Origin: Gnomoniopsis sp. IMI 355080
Lineage: Eukaryota; Ascomycota; Sordariomycetes; Diaporthales; Gnomoniaceae
Length of the DNA stretch: 64,000 bases
Direction: 5' to 3'
Assembly (NCBI GenBank): GCA_027946555.1
Contig: JAPEVC010000026.1
Coordinates: 124,001 to 188,000 of the forward strand
Shown piece after piece: positions 33,248 to 43,097 of the stretch. Each line of letters begins with the position of its first letter. The stretch's first letter is position 1. A program made the position numbers and the translations under genes. The notes below the pieces were generated by a model. It saw nothing but the letters and a program-made list of their open reading frames with translations, had not been told where the DNA came from and ran no database searches.

Positions 33248-35353
33248 ATGGACGGTCAACAGCTCCGAACGCCCACCATCGAATACGACGAGATTGCTGT
33301 CATGGACGTCAGCGATGGAGGTCCGGACGTGGACATCGGTCCCTATCCCAGCGGGCATCTTGCTGAAAGGACGCCCGCCAGGAAGACGCGCTCTTTGTCC
33401 GACGGAGGTCAAACCCCTCATAGATTCACTCCGCTTCACCTCGCAGACGCTCGAAGAACCTCGAAAGATGACAGCAATATCACTATTCCCATGCGCGACA
33501 CCGTGCCATCCTCAAACTCTAATCCAAACTCCAACGCGACCGCTGCCACTCCATCAACGCCTCACCGATCAGTCTTCCCCCTCGGCCTCGCTCTACAGAT
33601 GCCACCTCAGCAGGCTTCCACTCCTCCCGCACAACAGCCCGCCGCGTTGTATCCCAAGCCCGCTCCTCTGTCACCCAAGCTCGACCACTCGCAAACTTAT
33701 TCTTCCCCAACCAACATCCTTCCCCGCCGCTCTCGAGGGCTCGACTTCTCCCGCGCCGCCACGAGTCTCCACCACACCACTCTCGCCAATCAAGCCTCTC
33801 CAGACTCCTCTCCTACAATCGGTGGAAGGGGCATGAACATCCCTGGTCGACGGCCTGGCGACTTTGGTGCCCCTGAGCAAACGTCCAACTCTCTGTGGTC
33901 TGTCATGGGCAATCACGATCGCCACCACATCTCGACATCCCTAGGAAGCGCCGCGAATTTGGTCCTGGACTCTTCATCGAGCTCCGATGAGGATGATCTC
34001 ATGGAGGAGGACACAGACGAGATGTACTGCACTACTCCGCATACGGTCAGGACAAATCAATCAAATCTCCAACCAGGGGCAGGTTTTCCACCAGGCATCG
34101 GCTCGCCTGCCGCCAACAGCCTGCTTTCCTTCCAGCAAAGGCAGCGACCTAGGAAACAGATCAAAAAGAAGCCTCGGGGTCCCATTGGCTTGGGATTTCC
34201 TGCCGCTGCCGCCAACTCCTCCATGCTATCGAAATCGCCCCCCACGAACATGGTTCCCTACGGCAACATAGCAAAAGAAATTGCGCCTCCGCATGCTCGG
34301 CGCGAGAGCATCAGCTGGGCCGCGAATCAGTTGCACATCTCTGGGAGCGAGAGTGACGGCAGCCCCAAGCCGGGGGTCGACGTGGATGGGGTGCTGGGAC
34401 CTGGCAATGATGGTCAAAATAGAGTCGTCAGGCGGACGGTCACGCGGCGGAGCAATCTTCTGGTACGTGTAATCTCACATGCTTTTGACGCCTGCCAATT
34501 CATGGTGATACTGACCGCCCCGCAGCCCAAATCCCGCAACTTCTCCCGTGTGAAGATGGCCCTCGCCGAAGAAGGTACGCCGATCGAGTCCGAATTCCGA
34601 CGCGAAGCCGAAGTTGTTCGACAGGTCCGCGACGTGGATCCGGAACCACCGCGTCCCGCCCCCACCACACCGCTCCAAGAGACGCTCGATGACCTCTCGG
34701 AAGATGCCATGATGGTTGATAATGGCCTCTCGAGCTCCTTTAAGCAGCAAGCGCAAAAGAATTCAAAAGGTCGGATGTTTTGGGAGACCTTCTCGGAGAC
34801 CAGCAGTGGCGGCGCACATACGACGCCTCCCCCGCCTGGTGGACCACACCGTGGGTCTTCGTCAGGCATGGACGACATGGCCATGGACTCGCCATCACTG
34901 AACGCAGGTCCTACGGGTGTCAACGGGTTTATTTTCCCCATCACAACGACCTCGTCCTCAGAGAACCACACCCCTCAGCCCAGTGGCTTGCCCGTACCAC
35001 CTTCTTCCGAGCATGCCCCGCCCTCTGCAGCAGAAATCGCCCGCCGCTTCAACATGGGCAAGCGCCGGCGAGACGATGACCTGGATTTTGTGCCGGATGG
35101 AAATTTCAAGAGGCGCGCCGTGTCGCCGGGAATGAGCGTGCACGGGTCGCCGGTCATGCAGAGCCCGATGCAGCATGTGCCGTGGGGACCGCGACCGGGA
35201 AGCAATGGAGAGAAGGGCAGTGGAGGCAGTGGAAACGGTACGCCCAGTGACAGCGGTGATAAGAGGCCGAGTATGTCCATGCCCAAGGGCCGAGTGGGAT
35301 TTCAGGGCATGAACGATACGAACGATGGAATTACGCGGTTGAGCATCGAATAG
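33248..35353 (+). CDS. Conserved-looking disordered nuclear protein of unknown function
   Basis: I do not recognise this gene. The frame is open for 701 codons, but 34463..34525 (63 nt; GTACGT donor, CTGAC branch-like site, CCGCAG acceptor) is almost certainly an intron, giving exons 33248..34462 and 34526..35353 and 680 aa. The start context is GCCACCATGG. The protein is low-complexity, rich in Ser/Pro/Asn/Thr, with an acidic Ser patch (about 240-260, DSSSSSDEDDLMEEDTDEMY), basic runs that could be nuclear localisation signals (RKQIKKKPRG about 302; GKRRRDDD about 581), several S/TP sites, and a more ordered-looking block directly after the intron (SRNFSRVKMALAEEGTPIES). A phosphorylated nuclear regulator is an inference from composition alone. 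Confidence 0.8.
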   Translation: MDGQQLRTPTIEYDEIAVMDVSDGGPDVDIGPYPSGHLAERTPARKTRSLSDGGQTPHRFTPLHLADARRTSKDDSNITIPMRDTVPSSNSNPNSNATAATPSTPHRSVFPLGLALQMPPQQASTPPAQQPAALYPKPAPLSPKLDHSQTYSSPTNILPRRSRGLDFSRAATSLHHTTLANQASPDSSPTIGGRGMNIPGRRPGDFGAPEQTSNSLWSVMGNHDRHHISTSLGSAANLVLDSSSSSDEDDLMEEDTDEMYCTTPHTVRTNQSNLQPGAGFPPGIGSPAANSLLSFQQRQRPRKQIKKKPRGPIGLGFPAAAANSSMLSKSPPTNMVPYGNIAKEIAPPHARRESISWAANQLHISGSESDGSPKPGVDVDGVLGPGNDGQNRVVRRTVTRRSNLLVRVISHAFDACQFMVILTAPQPKSRNFSRVKMALAEEGTPIESEFRREAEVVRQVRDVDPEPPRPAPTTPLQETLDDLSEDAMMVDNGLSSSFKQQAQKNSKGRMFWETFSETSSGGAHTTPPPPGGPHRGSSSGMDDMAMDSPSLNAGPTGVNGFIFPITTTSSSENHTPQPSGLPVPPSSEHAPPSAAEIARRFNMGKRRRDDDLDFVPDGNFKRRAVSPGMSVHGSPVMQSPMQHVPWGPRPGSNGEKGSGGSGNGTPSDSGDKRPSMSMPKGRVGFQGMNDTNDGITRLSIE

Positions 35354-35985
35354 ACCTACGGAACGATGGTCGGGGACTGGCCAGGGCCATTCGCTCAATA
35401 ATCGCAGCGAGGAGTCCACGATCCAGATGACTCGGCCGTTGGAGTTGTACGAATCTGGTGACATTCACCCATCGGGTGGCGTTATGGTTAACAAGGCTGG
35501 GAGGACATGGCATGGGGCGTAAAGCGTTTTTAGCATTGAATTCTTGATCTGCTCTAGCTTGCACAAGGCAGCTATAATACATCATGTACGCGATAGGGAT
35601 ATCTAGAGACCATCAACCAGGTTCGTCAGTTATTCCAAAACGTGTCCGCGGTGAAGGACTCTGCCAATATTCGCATCCACGCTTTCCAATGTAGTGGTAC
35701 ATGCATAGCTCAACAATGCCAAGCTGTAGTTGCACCATGGTCTCTTACATTGGATTCTCCAAGCTTCATGACCAGATCTATACTGCGAGAGACAAGTCAT
35801 TCATAAATCGTCACATTTGCGGGCCCTTTGAGGCTTGCGCACCTCAAAGCGCCCTTCTCAGCTCTCCTGCTCGCCTCATCGTACCTCCCCATTTCAGGTT
35901 CCTGTATGAGCTTCCGAGAACAATGCGTCTGTGCCCGGCCCGACTCTCACAACCGCTTCATAAGGAGCCATTCAGTCATCGCTCA
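35354..35985. other. Convergent intergenic region
   Basis: 632 bases between the stop codons of two convergent genes. It holds the two 3' UTRs. I see no other feature. Confidence 0.5.
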
Positions 35986-36690
35986 CTAAGCGTGCCCTCT
36001 AAATCCCATAGGTGGCAAGTCCAATTTACCCAGCTTGTCATCCAACCAGCGCGCCAGCTCCTCTGCATGCCGTCGCGTAGCCATGACGCCCGCCGACCCC
36101 GCGGTCGTCGACGAGCTAACGCCGGTGCCGGCGCTCAGAATGCTTGCCACCTCTGCGTGCTCGTTTTGTGATGATGGTTGAGGGGGGCTCTGGTCGCCAT
36201 TCGTATGCGCGGGGCTCGAGCCAGCAGTGCCTGCGATCGCCCCTGCCAAGGGCTGGAAATGTGCATGTTGTTGGTGTTGCGTTTGCGGCCTACTGCTGTT
36301 TTCTGTGGATATGGGCTGTGGCGGCCCCATGGCAACGAACAGCATCGAGCACCGTAGCCTTCGGATCACCAAGACGACACCAGTCTCGAGCTGTATTGTG
36401 ACTGCCAAAGGCGCATCCTCCGGCGCACTCCCTCCCCCATCTCCCCGCCCTCCCAGCGCGCCTCCTACGGTCTCGCGGTCAGTGCCGCTAGTATGTATCG
36501 CAAATAGCGAAGCGGCGACGGTGCCGTGTGTGCGCAGTGTTGTGACAGGCAGAGAGGGGTTCGAGGCATAGGCGAGTAGCTTGCCGTCGGGTGTGAGGAG
36601 GAGGAGGGTGTTGAGGGTGGGCGTGAGGTTGAGGGCGAGGAAGGAGGTGAGGCGTTTTGTGAGAAGGAGGGGTGGCGGACGGGTCGCCAT
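35986..36690 (-). CDS. Roadblock/LC7-like protein, possible LAMTOR2 (Ragulator/EGO) subunit
   Basis: Single exon, 234 aa. The N-terminal half fits a roadblock/longin-type fold: a starting helix (LLTKRLTSFLALNL), then strands TLLLLTPDGKLLAYAS, a helix RTHGTVAASLFAIH, and strands PLAVTIQLETGVVLVIRRL and CSMLFVAMG. A disordered Gln/Ser/Pro-rich insertion (about 125-195) precedes a final amphipathic helix (ATRRHAEELARWLDDKLGKL). This order resembles LAMTOR2, a scaffold subunit that anchors Rag GTPases at the lysosome or vacuole and so activates TORC1. Homology is judged by eye. Other roadblock proteins, such as MglB-like or dynein light chains, are possible. Confidence 0.6.
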   Translation of the reverse strand: MATRPPPLLLTKRLTSFLALNLTPTLNTLLLLTPDGKLLAYASNPSLPVTTLRTHGTVAASLFAIHTSGTDRETVGGALGGRGDGGGSAPEDAPLAVTIQLETGVVLVIRRLRCSMLFVAMGPPQPISTENSSRPQTQHQQHAHFQPLAGAIAGTAGSSPAHTNGDQSPPQPSSQNEHAEVASILSAGTGVSSSTTAGSAGVMATRRHAEELARWLDDKLGKLDLPPMGFRGHA

Positions 36691-37183
36691 TGTGTAGGGG
36701 ACGAAGGGTTGAATGGCGTAAGTGACGGATATCGAGAGATCGAGTGGTCTGAGCTGCTCGAAGCTCTAGCTCTTGGGATCAGTGAGTGTAGCTTGTAGTC
36801 GCGCAGGCCAGTCGGGATGGAGCGCGTGTGTAGGGATGGAATCAACGTCAGCGGTCCGAGCTCAGAGTTGGACGAGTTTTTGGAGTTGTGGCGGAGGCCA
36901 TCGTCAGGCTATCATGGTCGATCACACGTTCGAAAAGGAAGAGGACTTGGTAAGAAAGGATGGTGGTGTAGAAGTATATCAAGGCAGGGTTGCCTGTGGA
37001 GTGGGGTGGAAATTAGGCGTATGCAGGTGCTGATGTCACCCCACTCCGGGCGCGAGCTCTTGAAAGCAGGGGTCCCATGTGTCAGTAAAAGACTACTACG
37101 AATTTGGAGGTTGACAACAGATTAGATTTATACAAATACATGCACCAAACACCGCAACCACCTTCTTATCATCATCACCATCA
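36691..37183. other. Intergenic region between two minus-strand genes
   Basis: 493 bases holding the promoter of the roadblock-like gene and the 3' UTR of the pseudokinase gene. Contains a short CAT/CAC microsatellite near 37168-37186. No gene seen. Confidence 0.5.
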
Positions 37184-38884
37184 TCATAGGGATTTCACCC
37201 CTCCCATCGCCAAGTGGACGTATTCCTGTGCACGATCACCGCTCTGCTTTATAGCCAGATCCCTTTCGTGCGCCTCCTTCTTCCTGCGATTCTTCTCGCG
37301 CTGTGCCAAGTCGTCCCAGAGGTCGACATGCCGCTTGCCCTCGTCGGTCGTCTCCTTCCACTCCAGATACCCAGACTTGGCGCCATCCAGCAGGTCGAAC
37401 GTACTGACCGTGCGGCGGAAGCTGTGGGGATCCAGAAGCTGGGACATTAAGCTGATCAGACCAGGCGAGTATCCGGCGTCTGGCTGGGTGCAGTCGGCGC
37501 CCTTTGAGAGCCATTTCAACCACTCATCGAGCCGAAAGACGCCTGTTCGCCATGCTTTGCACTGACTCTTCGCCTTGCTGTGTCCCGGGAGGCCTTGAGC
37601 TGACTCTGAAGGATCGCTGGAGGTTATTCCCGTATCGGTCTTGACCTCGACCCAGTGATTCTCTTCACAGTATACGCACGCCTCCGGGTCAGGTAGCAGC
37701 TGCCGCGTCATCATCTGCCACAGGATCACGCCCACTTTGAAGGTCTCGGTGCCTTTGAAGTATGGCCTTCGTTCCTTCGCCAGAGTCAGTAAGTCGTCCA
37801 TATTCTGAAGAACCGGGCATAGAAGATGTGTACTCACATATTCGATACTGCTGTAATCCTCGTACATCTTCTTCCTCTCTTCTGGGTCGGCTTCACCTTC
37901 CCTCCTCTTCTTCAGATCCGCCTGCGCCCTCAAAATCACTTTTCTCAATTCTTCCTCGCTCGTTCCGTTCCACGACGTGACGGCTGTCCCTGCTGCCATC
38001 CCATGCACATGTCCACTCACAAACATCTTCCCGAAGCCGCCCAGCTTGCAGCTTCCATACGTCTCAATCCCTCGCGGGTGCTGGAAGAACACTTGATCCG
38101 TCCTGATGTCCTGGTGTAGGATCGGCCACCAGTCCTCCAAGCGCTCCGTTGGGGTCTGTATCTTAGTGCCCCTCGTCGCCGCGCCATCGTCTGCCCACCG
38201 AATCGTATCTTCTTCCCGTACGCCCTCGTGCAACCACGTCAGCGCACTGAGCAAGCTGACCGCTACATGCCAAACCAAGCTCTCAGGCAGCCACTGCAGA
38301 ACATGACCAGTGCGTAGGTTGACCTTGGCCAGCACAGGCGTCTTGTCAATGAAGTTGCGCAGTGTGCCTGCGTCCATGTAGTCGCTGATGGCGTAGTCGC
38401 GACACTCAAAGTCATGCCCGCGCCAGTACTGCACCTGATGGATCTCAATATGACTGACCAGATTGGGGTGGTTGAGCACCGCTGCCACAGCGTCGCCCGC
38501 CCCACGCTCGAGCAGCTGGTTGAGAGCGGGATTCAACCGTGGAATATCCCACCTCCAGCCGACAAACTCCATTTCGTCGCTGACCCGCTGCACCAGCCAG
38601 ATTTCTTCATCGTCGTGTAGCTTGCGCACCAGTCGGTACTGCTGTGGCACCTGCATCGCATCGCGGTTTGCGTTGGCGGCTGCGACGATGTTGGGTGCGA
38701 GGGGTGCGTTGCCTCTGCGCCGTTCACTTGGATCATCCTGAGCCGGCGTGAAAACGTCCGGGAGACTCGTCGCATAAGTCTTCGCCGTCGGATTCGAGCT
38801 GGAAGGAGAGCTGTCACGGTTGGGCCGTCCTGTCTGTGGGTAGTGATTGGGGTCGCTCGGAGCGGCACTACCCCAGTACGACAT
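37184..38884 (-). CDS. Kinase-fold protein, predicted pseudokinase
   Basis: Exons (transcript order) 37838..38884 and 37184..37774 give 545 aa; the 63-nt intron is in phase and stop-free. Splicing joins YEDYSSIEY to ERRPYFKGTETFKVGVILWQMMT, a natural activation-segment-to-helix-F junction. Kinase-like landmarks are a hinge/aD segment (SDYMDAGTLRNFI), helix E (WHVAVSLLSALTWLHEG), a catalytic loop (ILHQDIRTDQVFF, His257-Gln-Asp259, with Gln where Asn is usual) and GGFG at 282-285 in place of DFG. No glycine loop or VAIK lysine is visible in the N-lobe. Loss of the metal-binding Asp and the ATP-anchoring Lys argues for an inactive fold with a scaffold or regulatory role. The first 80 residues and the C-terminal basic coiled region (QREKNRRKKEAHERD) are likely disordered or helical. 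Confidence 0.75.
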   Translation of the reverse strand: MSYWGSAAPSDPNHYPQTGRPNRDSSPSSSNPTAKTYATSLPDVFTPAQDDPSERRRGNAPLAPNIVAAANANRDAMQVPQQYRLVRKLHDDEEIWLVQRVSDEMEFVGWRWDIPRLNPALNQLLERGAGDAVAAVLNHPNLVSHIEIHQVQYWRGHDFECRDYAISDYMDAGTLRNFIDKTPVLAKVNLRTGHVLQWLPESLVWHVAVSLLSALTWLHEGVREEDTIRWADDGAATRGTKIQTPTERLEDWWPILHQDIRTDQVFFQHPRGIETYGSCKLGGFGKMFVSGHVHGMAAGTAVTSWNGTSEEELRKVILRAQADLKKRREGEADPEERKKMYEDYSSIEYVSTHLLCPVLQNMDDLLTLAKERRPYFKGTETFKVGVILWQMMTRQLLPDPEACVYCEENHWVEVKTDTGITSSDPSESAQGLPGHSKAKSQCKAWRTGVFRLDEWLKWLSKGADCTQPDAGYSPGLISLMSQLLDPHSFRRTVSTFDLLDGAKSGYLEWKETTDEGKRHVDLWDDLAQREKNRRKKEAHERDLAIKQSGDRAQEYVHLAMGGVKSL

Positions 38885-39836
38885 TCTTGCAGTGGTTCTT
38901 TCGGGCGGTGTGAAGGCGTTGATAGGCTCTACGACACTGACCCAAGACCTGCTTTATCGAGTTGCTCGTCTATCGCGATTATGCTCAGAGGGGTTCGCAT
39001 GGGCGTTGCGGCGATGTGAAGGATGTAGCAAGCGATACATAAGCAAGCAAGCCCGGAGGATAGTGGTGAGAGCAAAGTAAAAGTGAGAATCTAAGGAGGC
39101 AAGCAATTCGGTTGCTGCAGCCGCCCTTTGGGAAGCCTTTTCCAACTTCATTGTCCCCCGGCTGGAATGTTCATGTCCGCCTCAGTCCTTTGTCTGCAGT
39201 GTGCGGGCTCCATGCCGCCCACATCGACTTCTCTCTTTCAATTGCGGCCATTGTGTCGCTTTCTCCGGATCCGTTCTTGTGCCATTGTTCAAAGGTACCT
39301 GGTTGCAGAGGCGCGTTCCTTTATCTCTCTTGGAAAAAAGCTGACGGCGACTGGACTGACAAGAGAAACTTTGGGCCCTAGAGTTGTAAAGAACTACTGA
39401 AGAAGCTAGCGAGCATCTTAACCACGTTTATCACGCATGAAGACGTCAAGAACTGGGTTCCTTGTGGATACAATGTTGCGCAGCGACAGAGAACATGGGG
39501 AGATACCTGTAGATACGGACCATGACCTCGAAAGCCATCCAACTTGAAACAGTCTCTTATCCCCAATTCAAAACCCTAAGGCTCTTTGGCTATTGTCTTT
39601 TTGAAACTCTTTTGCACTTTTTTCTGCATCTTCCTCACTCAATCCGAGCCTCACAACAACTCTGTGGCTGAGTTGAATGCCGGGTGAAAAACGGCCCGAG
39701 AGATTGCACGATACAGCGATTTAACAGACATTGTACAACTTCAACTCGCATTCGCACATCGGAAGGCTTAAGACCCGGAACAACCCGTCGTCGTGGTCCC
39801 TCAAGTTGCGAAATTGCAATTGACGCGCGACATACC

Positions 39837-39846
39837 TACCTAGGTA
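39837..39846. repeat. TACCTAGGTA palindrome, copy 1
   Basis: Exact self-complementary decamer, embedded in CTACCTAGGTAG. One of four exact copies in non-coding DNA of this window. Confidence 0.8.
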
Positions 39847-40612
39847 GAGAAGCGAAGAAGACCACATGGAAACATCATGTGCTTCGGCTTCGAACAGTTG
39901 TCATTGTCGTGTCGATCATTTTCCTTCACGAGACCCAGATGAGCGACAAGCCAGGGCTTTATCGGAATATCTCGCTTTTATTGGGTGAAAAAAGACTTGA
40001 CGCATAGCGCCATTGCCAGTGTCTCTGCTGACTGGCTGGCCTCAAGTGGCCTGTTGCCCACCGTTGCAGCGCCAAGCAAGGCTGACAAGCGAGAGCGAGA
40101 GCGAGCCTTGTGAAATGTGACCCACTCTAAGCTGAACAAGGTAGCACTCAAGGCTTTGTAGAAGTTTTGAAATGCCATTCGTCTGTGCTGTTATTGGAAT
40201 GTTTTTGTAGAAGCAAAGATTTAATAGGGTTTTGGTATCAGATGAGGCTGAAGCGTATCTGCGGGCACAGCAAGTTTTGTGTTTGTTTGGAAAGTTGCTA
40301 TCAAGTGGACTGCTGGCTAGGCCGCGTTCTTACTGCAGTACACAACAAGCGAGCCTCAAAAACGACTAGCTTTCCCCATACTTCCCAGATCTCAGGTCAA
40401 GCTTCTCGCTTCTCTCCGTCAAGCTCTCGCCTCTTCCCGTACCGCCGCCCACTTGATGCCCTACTGGTCTTGTTTCAGCGAGTGCGGCCCCACACTTGAC
40501 AGCAGAGCCTCACAACAACAGCCAAGCACTCCGCCCACGATTAGCCTTCGCGATGTTTTCATCTTATATCGGGCGATAGAATCGGAATTCAAAAATACAT
40601 GCTATCAGAATT

Positions 40613-40622
40613 TACCTAGGTA
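40613..40622. repeat. TACCTAGGTA palindrome, copy 2
   Basis: Exact copy of the decamer, in an AT-rich intergenic context. Confidence 0.8.
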
Positions 40623-41554
40623 TCTGCAGCGAGGATTGGTTCAATTTGAAATCCTCTTCGACCATGATGGTAAGTTCTTAAACGACGAACCCGCTTTTGA
40701 GTACCAAGGGCCTCTTTCTTGAATTTTCTCCTATTTGAACTATCGTGGGATAGGAGGCTTGAGATATCTAGCTGCCTCATCTCAAGTTAAATCAATGTCG
40801 AGGAAGCTCTCAATGAGTGATATAGGATGTGTTGTCGGCGAGGGCTAGCCTTCTGCATAGATAGTTGTTACGGTCTCCCGAGCTCAAGCCAGTAAGTAGG
40901 TACGTACTTATGCTACAGGTTTCTTTCATTCATGACAGTATTGTATTATTATTCCGCATGTTCTACATACTATAATATTAAGTATTCCTCTGGTGCTGCC
41001 TTGCTTGCTATGCGTAAAACAGTACTAAGATGCAAAAAGTACCCAAAGTCTCTTCTCAATTTTCTGCGCGAGCCCAATTCGTATTCCTGAGCGCCTACGC
41101 CTGTGGTGTGTAGCAAAATCTCCTACGGGCTGAAAGAGCGTTATGAAAGTATAGTAAACGAGTGTGTAGTGTATGAGCTTTAGAATCTTGGTTTGTTAAT
41201 CTGTTCGCGCTTCTCAACCCAACCCTGTGGAAACCTCGCGAGGTGTCGAGTCAATCGTATCCTAGCGCGCACTTATTGTACAGTTGAACGAATTGAATTA
41301 TTCGTCCTTCGTCATCGGCATCCCCGTTTTTGATCTCCCATCGCCCCATGTGCTCTTGGTCAATTGAAGGATCGTCCTGTCCTCTCGAAACTCCCAGTTC
41401 GCAGCGTACTGGGAAAGAAGAGCACTGCTTGAATCGAGCAACGGCGAGTTGAGGGAATGGGGACCGCAGCGAATGATTATTGGCCAAACGTTCAAGCCAA
41501 ATCGACTCTCCAAGGGGTCCTCGTTCGCCAAGTGGTGAGAATCCACTGGTGTGT

Positions 41555-43097
41555 CTAGGCGAAAGCACCGACAATGGACATGCCAGTAGCTGCGAGGAGT
41601 TGTCAGAATAAGCATATGAAAATAGGGAGGAATGACTTGTAACGTACCTCCAGCCAGAACGTAACAGAAGGCGGAGATCTTGTCCTTCTTTGTGAGTGTC
41701 ATCTGAGCCTCGTGCGAGAGGAAGTCCTCGGCCAGTAGATCGACGGTGGCGGCGTACAGCAGCAAACCAGACGAACTGCACCCGGTTAGTTAGCATTCTT
41801 TCTCGGAGTTTTGGCGAACAAGACAAAATCAGCAGTACATACATAGCATTGAAGACACCGACAATGATCAGACCGAAGGCGCTGTTGGGGTCGTAGGAGT
41901 TGCGAGTAATGAGACCAATAGCCTGTCCAATGGGGGCTGTGGTGCCAAAAGCAACCACAAGCAACCACGGACGAATGCTACCCTTTGGATACGGCACAGC
42001 AGCGATACGAGAACCCAGACCAAGACCCTCAAAGAGCTGGTGGAACAGAATGGCGACCAATAAGACCACAAAACCTTCGATAGTGATGGAGACGGTCATG
42101 CCCACGAAGACGGAGTGGAATAGGATACCACCTTCGAGCAGCGTGATGTTCATGGACAACTTCTTGTAAACCATCTCACTAACGGGAAGACCAGTCTCGA
42201 CATCGATATAAGGACTATCCTCAAGTTCCATCGAGCTCGCTGGAGCCGGGGTGAGAGCACGTTCCGTAACGACGGGACCCTGAGACGCGGCTGATGACTT
42301 GAGCAAGTTGACCATCTCCAAGCGCTGTCGCACATACTGCTCGTAGAAGACCACAAACCAGGCGGGCATCTCGGACAGCTGCTCGGCATCGTCGCCATAG
42401 GCATTGGGCTGCAGGCGGTTGAACCTCTCATTAAACTTTTCCTGGTTTTCATAGATCTGCTGTTGAACACGCTTCTCGAAGCCAACGTCGGTCTCGTAGC
42501 TGTCATGGGTGTTGTAGCGGGGAGGTCTTTCAGGCATACCACTAGCAGCGGGTTGGGCGCTACCAAAGTTGCCACCGTGAGAGTGTCCCTGGCCGCCCAT
42601 CTTGTGGTTGAGGACCATTTCAATGACGAAGAGCGAGAAAAGCGAAGCCATCATGATGACACCAGTGATTGGGGGATAGAGGTCGGTGAAAAGATCGGGC
42701 AGGCACGGGTCTGACAAACTGAAGAAGGCCGTGGGCAGCAGCTGTCGTTTGTCAGCATTTTTATTACATGCCAAAGACTTTGAAGACGGGCAGAAACTCA
42801 CGTGAACGAATGCCGTAGCTATGAGGACACCAGTACCAAAGTGCTTGCATGCGAAGAAAGCCCTCGGGGGGATCTTCATCCACTTAACCTTCTTGGCCAC
42901 GACGGGAAATCCCGCGCCCAAGCACGAAAAGCCCATCACCAAGACTATTTTTGAGTTGTTAGGGACATGTCTTTGCATTTATATTGAGGATCGACAAGCA
43001 ACGTACAGAGACCAATAGTGTGGAGGGGCAGATCGTATTCTCCCACCTCCTCACCACTGCCACAGGCTGGCTTCATGTTTGCCATTTCCTCAGCCAT
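41555..43097 (-). CDS. ZIP-family zinc/iron transporter
   Basis: Exons (transcript order) 43007..43097, 42802..42944, 41843..42741, 41648..41775 and 41555..41589 give 431 aa. It shows the ZIP pattern of multiple membrane helices around a long cytosolic loop (about residues 125-250) containing a short His cluster (GHSHGG). The metal-pathway helices carry HSVFVGMTV (TM4) and HQLFEGLGLG (TM5, HxxxEG), and TM2-3 include ACKHFGTGVLIATAFVH. The last short exon restores the C-terminal GMSIVGAFA. ZIP proteins move Zn2+ or Fe2+ into the cytosol across the plasma membrane or out of compartments. The N-terminus (MAEEMANMKPACGSGEEVGEYDLPL) is short and cytosol/outside-facing as in Zrt1-like proteins. I looked for a Zap1-type zinc-response element upstream and saw none with confidence. 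Confidence 0.93.

Larger units (their letters stand above)
38885..41554. other. Gene-poor region, 2.7 kb
   Basis: No supported gene. The longest ORFs (107 and 110 codons, near 39684-40007 and 40167-40499) have no domain and cysteine/serine-rich chance composition. It contains two exact TACCTAGGTA palindromes (39837-39846 and 40613-40622) and a GCGAGA short tandem near 40087. The right end must include the ZIP 3' UTR. Confidence 0.5.

Noticed and set aside
37805..37837. 33-nt intron (GTGAGT to TTCTTCAG) in the pseudokinase
   Set aside because: Too short for fungal splicing; the 63-nt alternative has a branch-like TACTGAC and gives a better conserved junction.
40453..40722. 89-codon plus-strand ORF that looked slightly protein-like near its end
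   Set aside because: No homologue recognised, no promoter or splice support, and it includes a TACCTAGGTA repeat copy.
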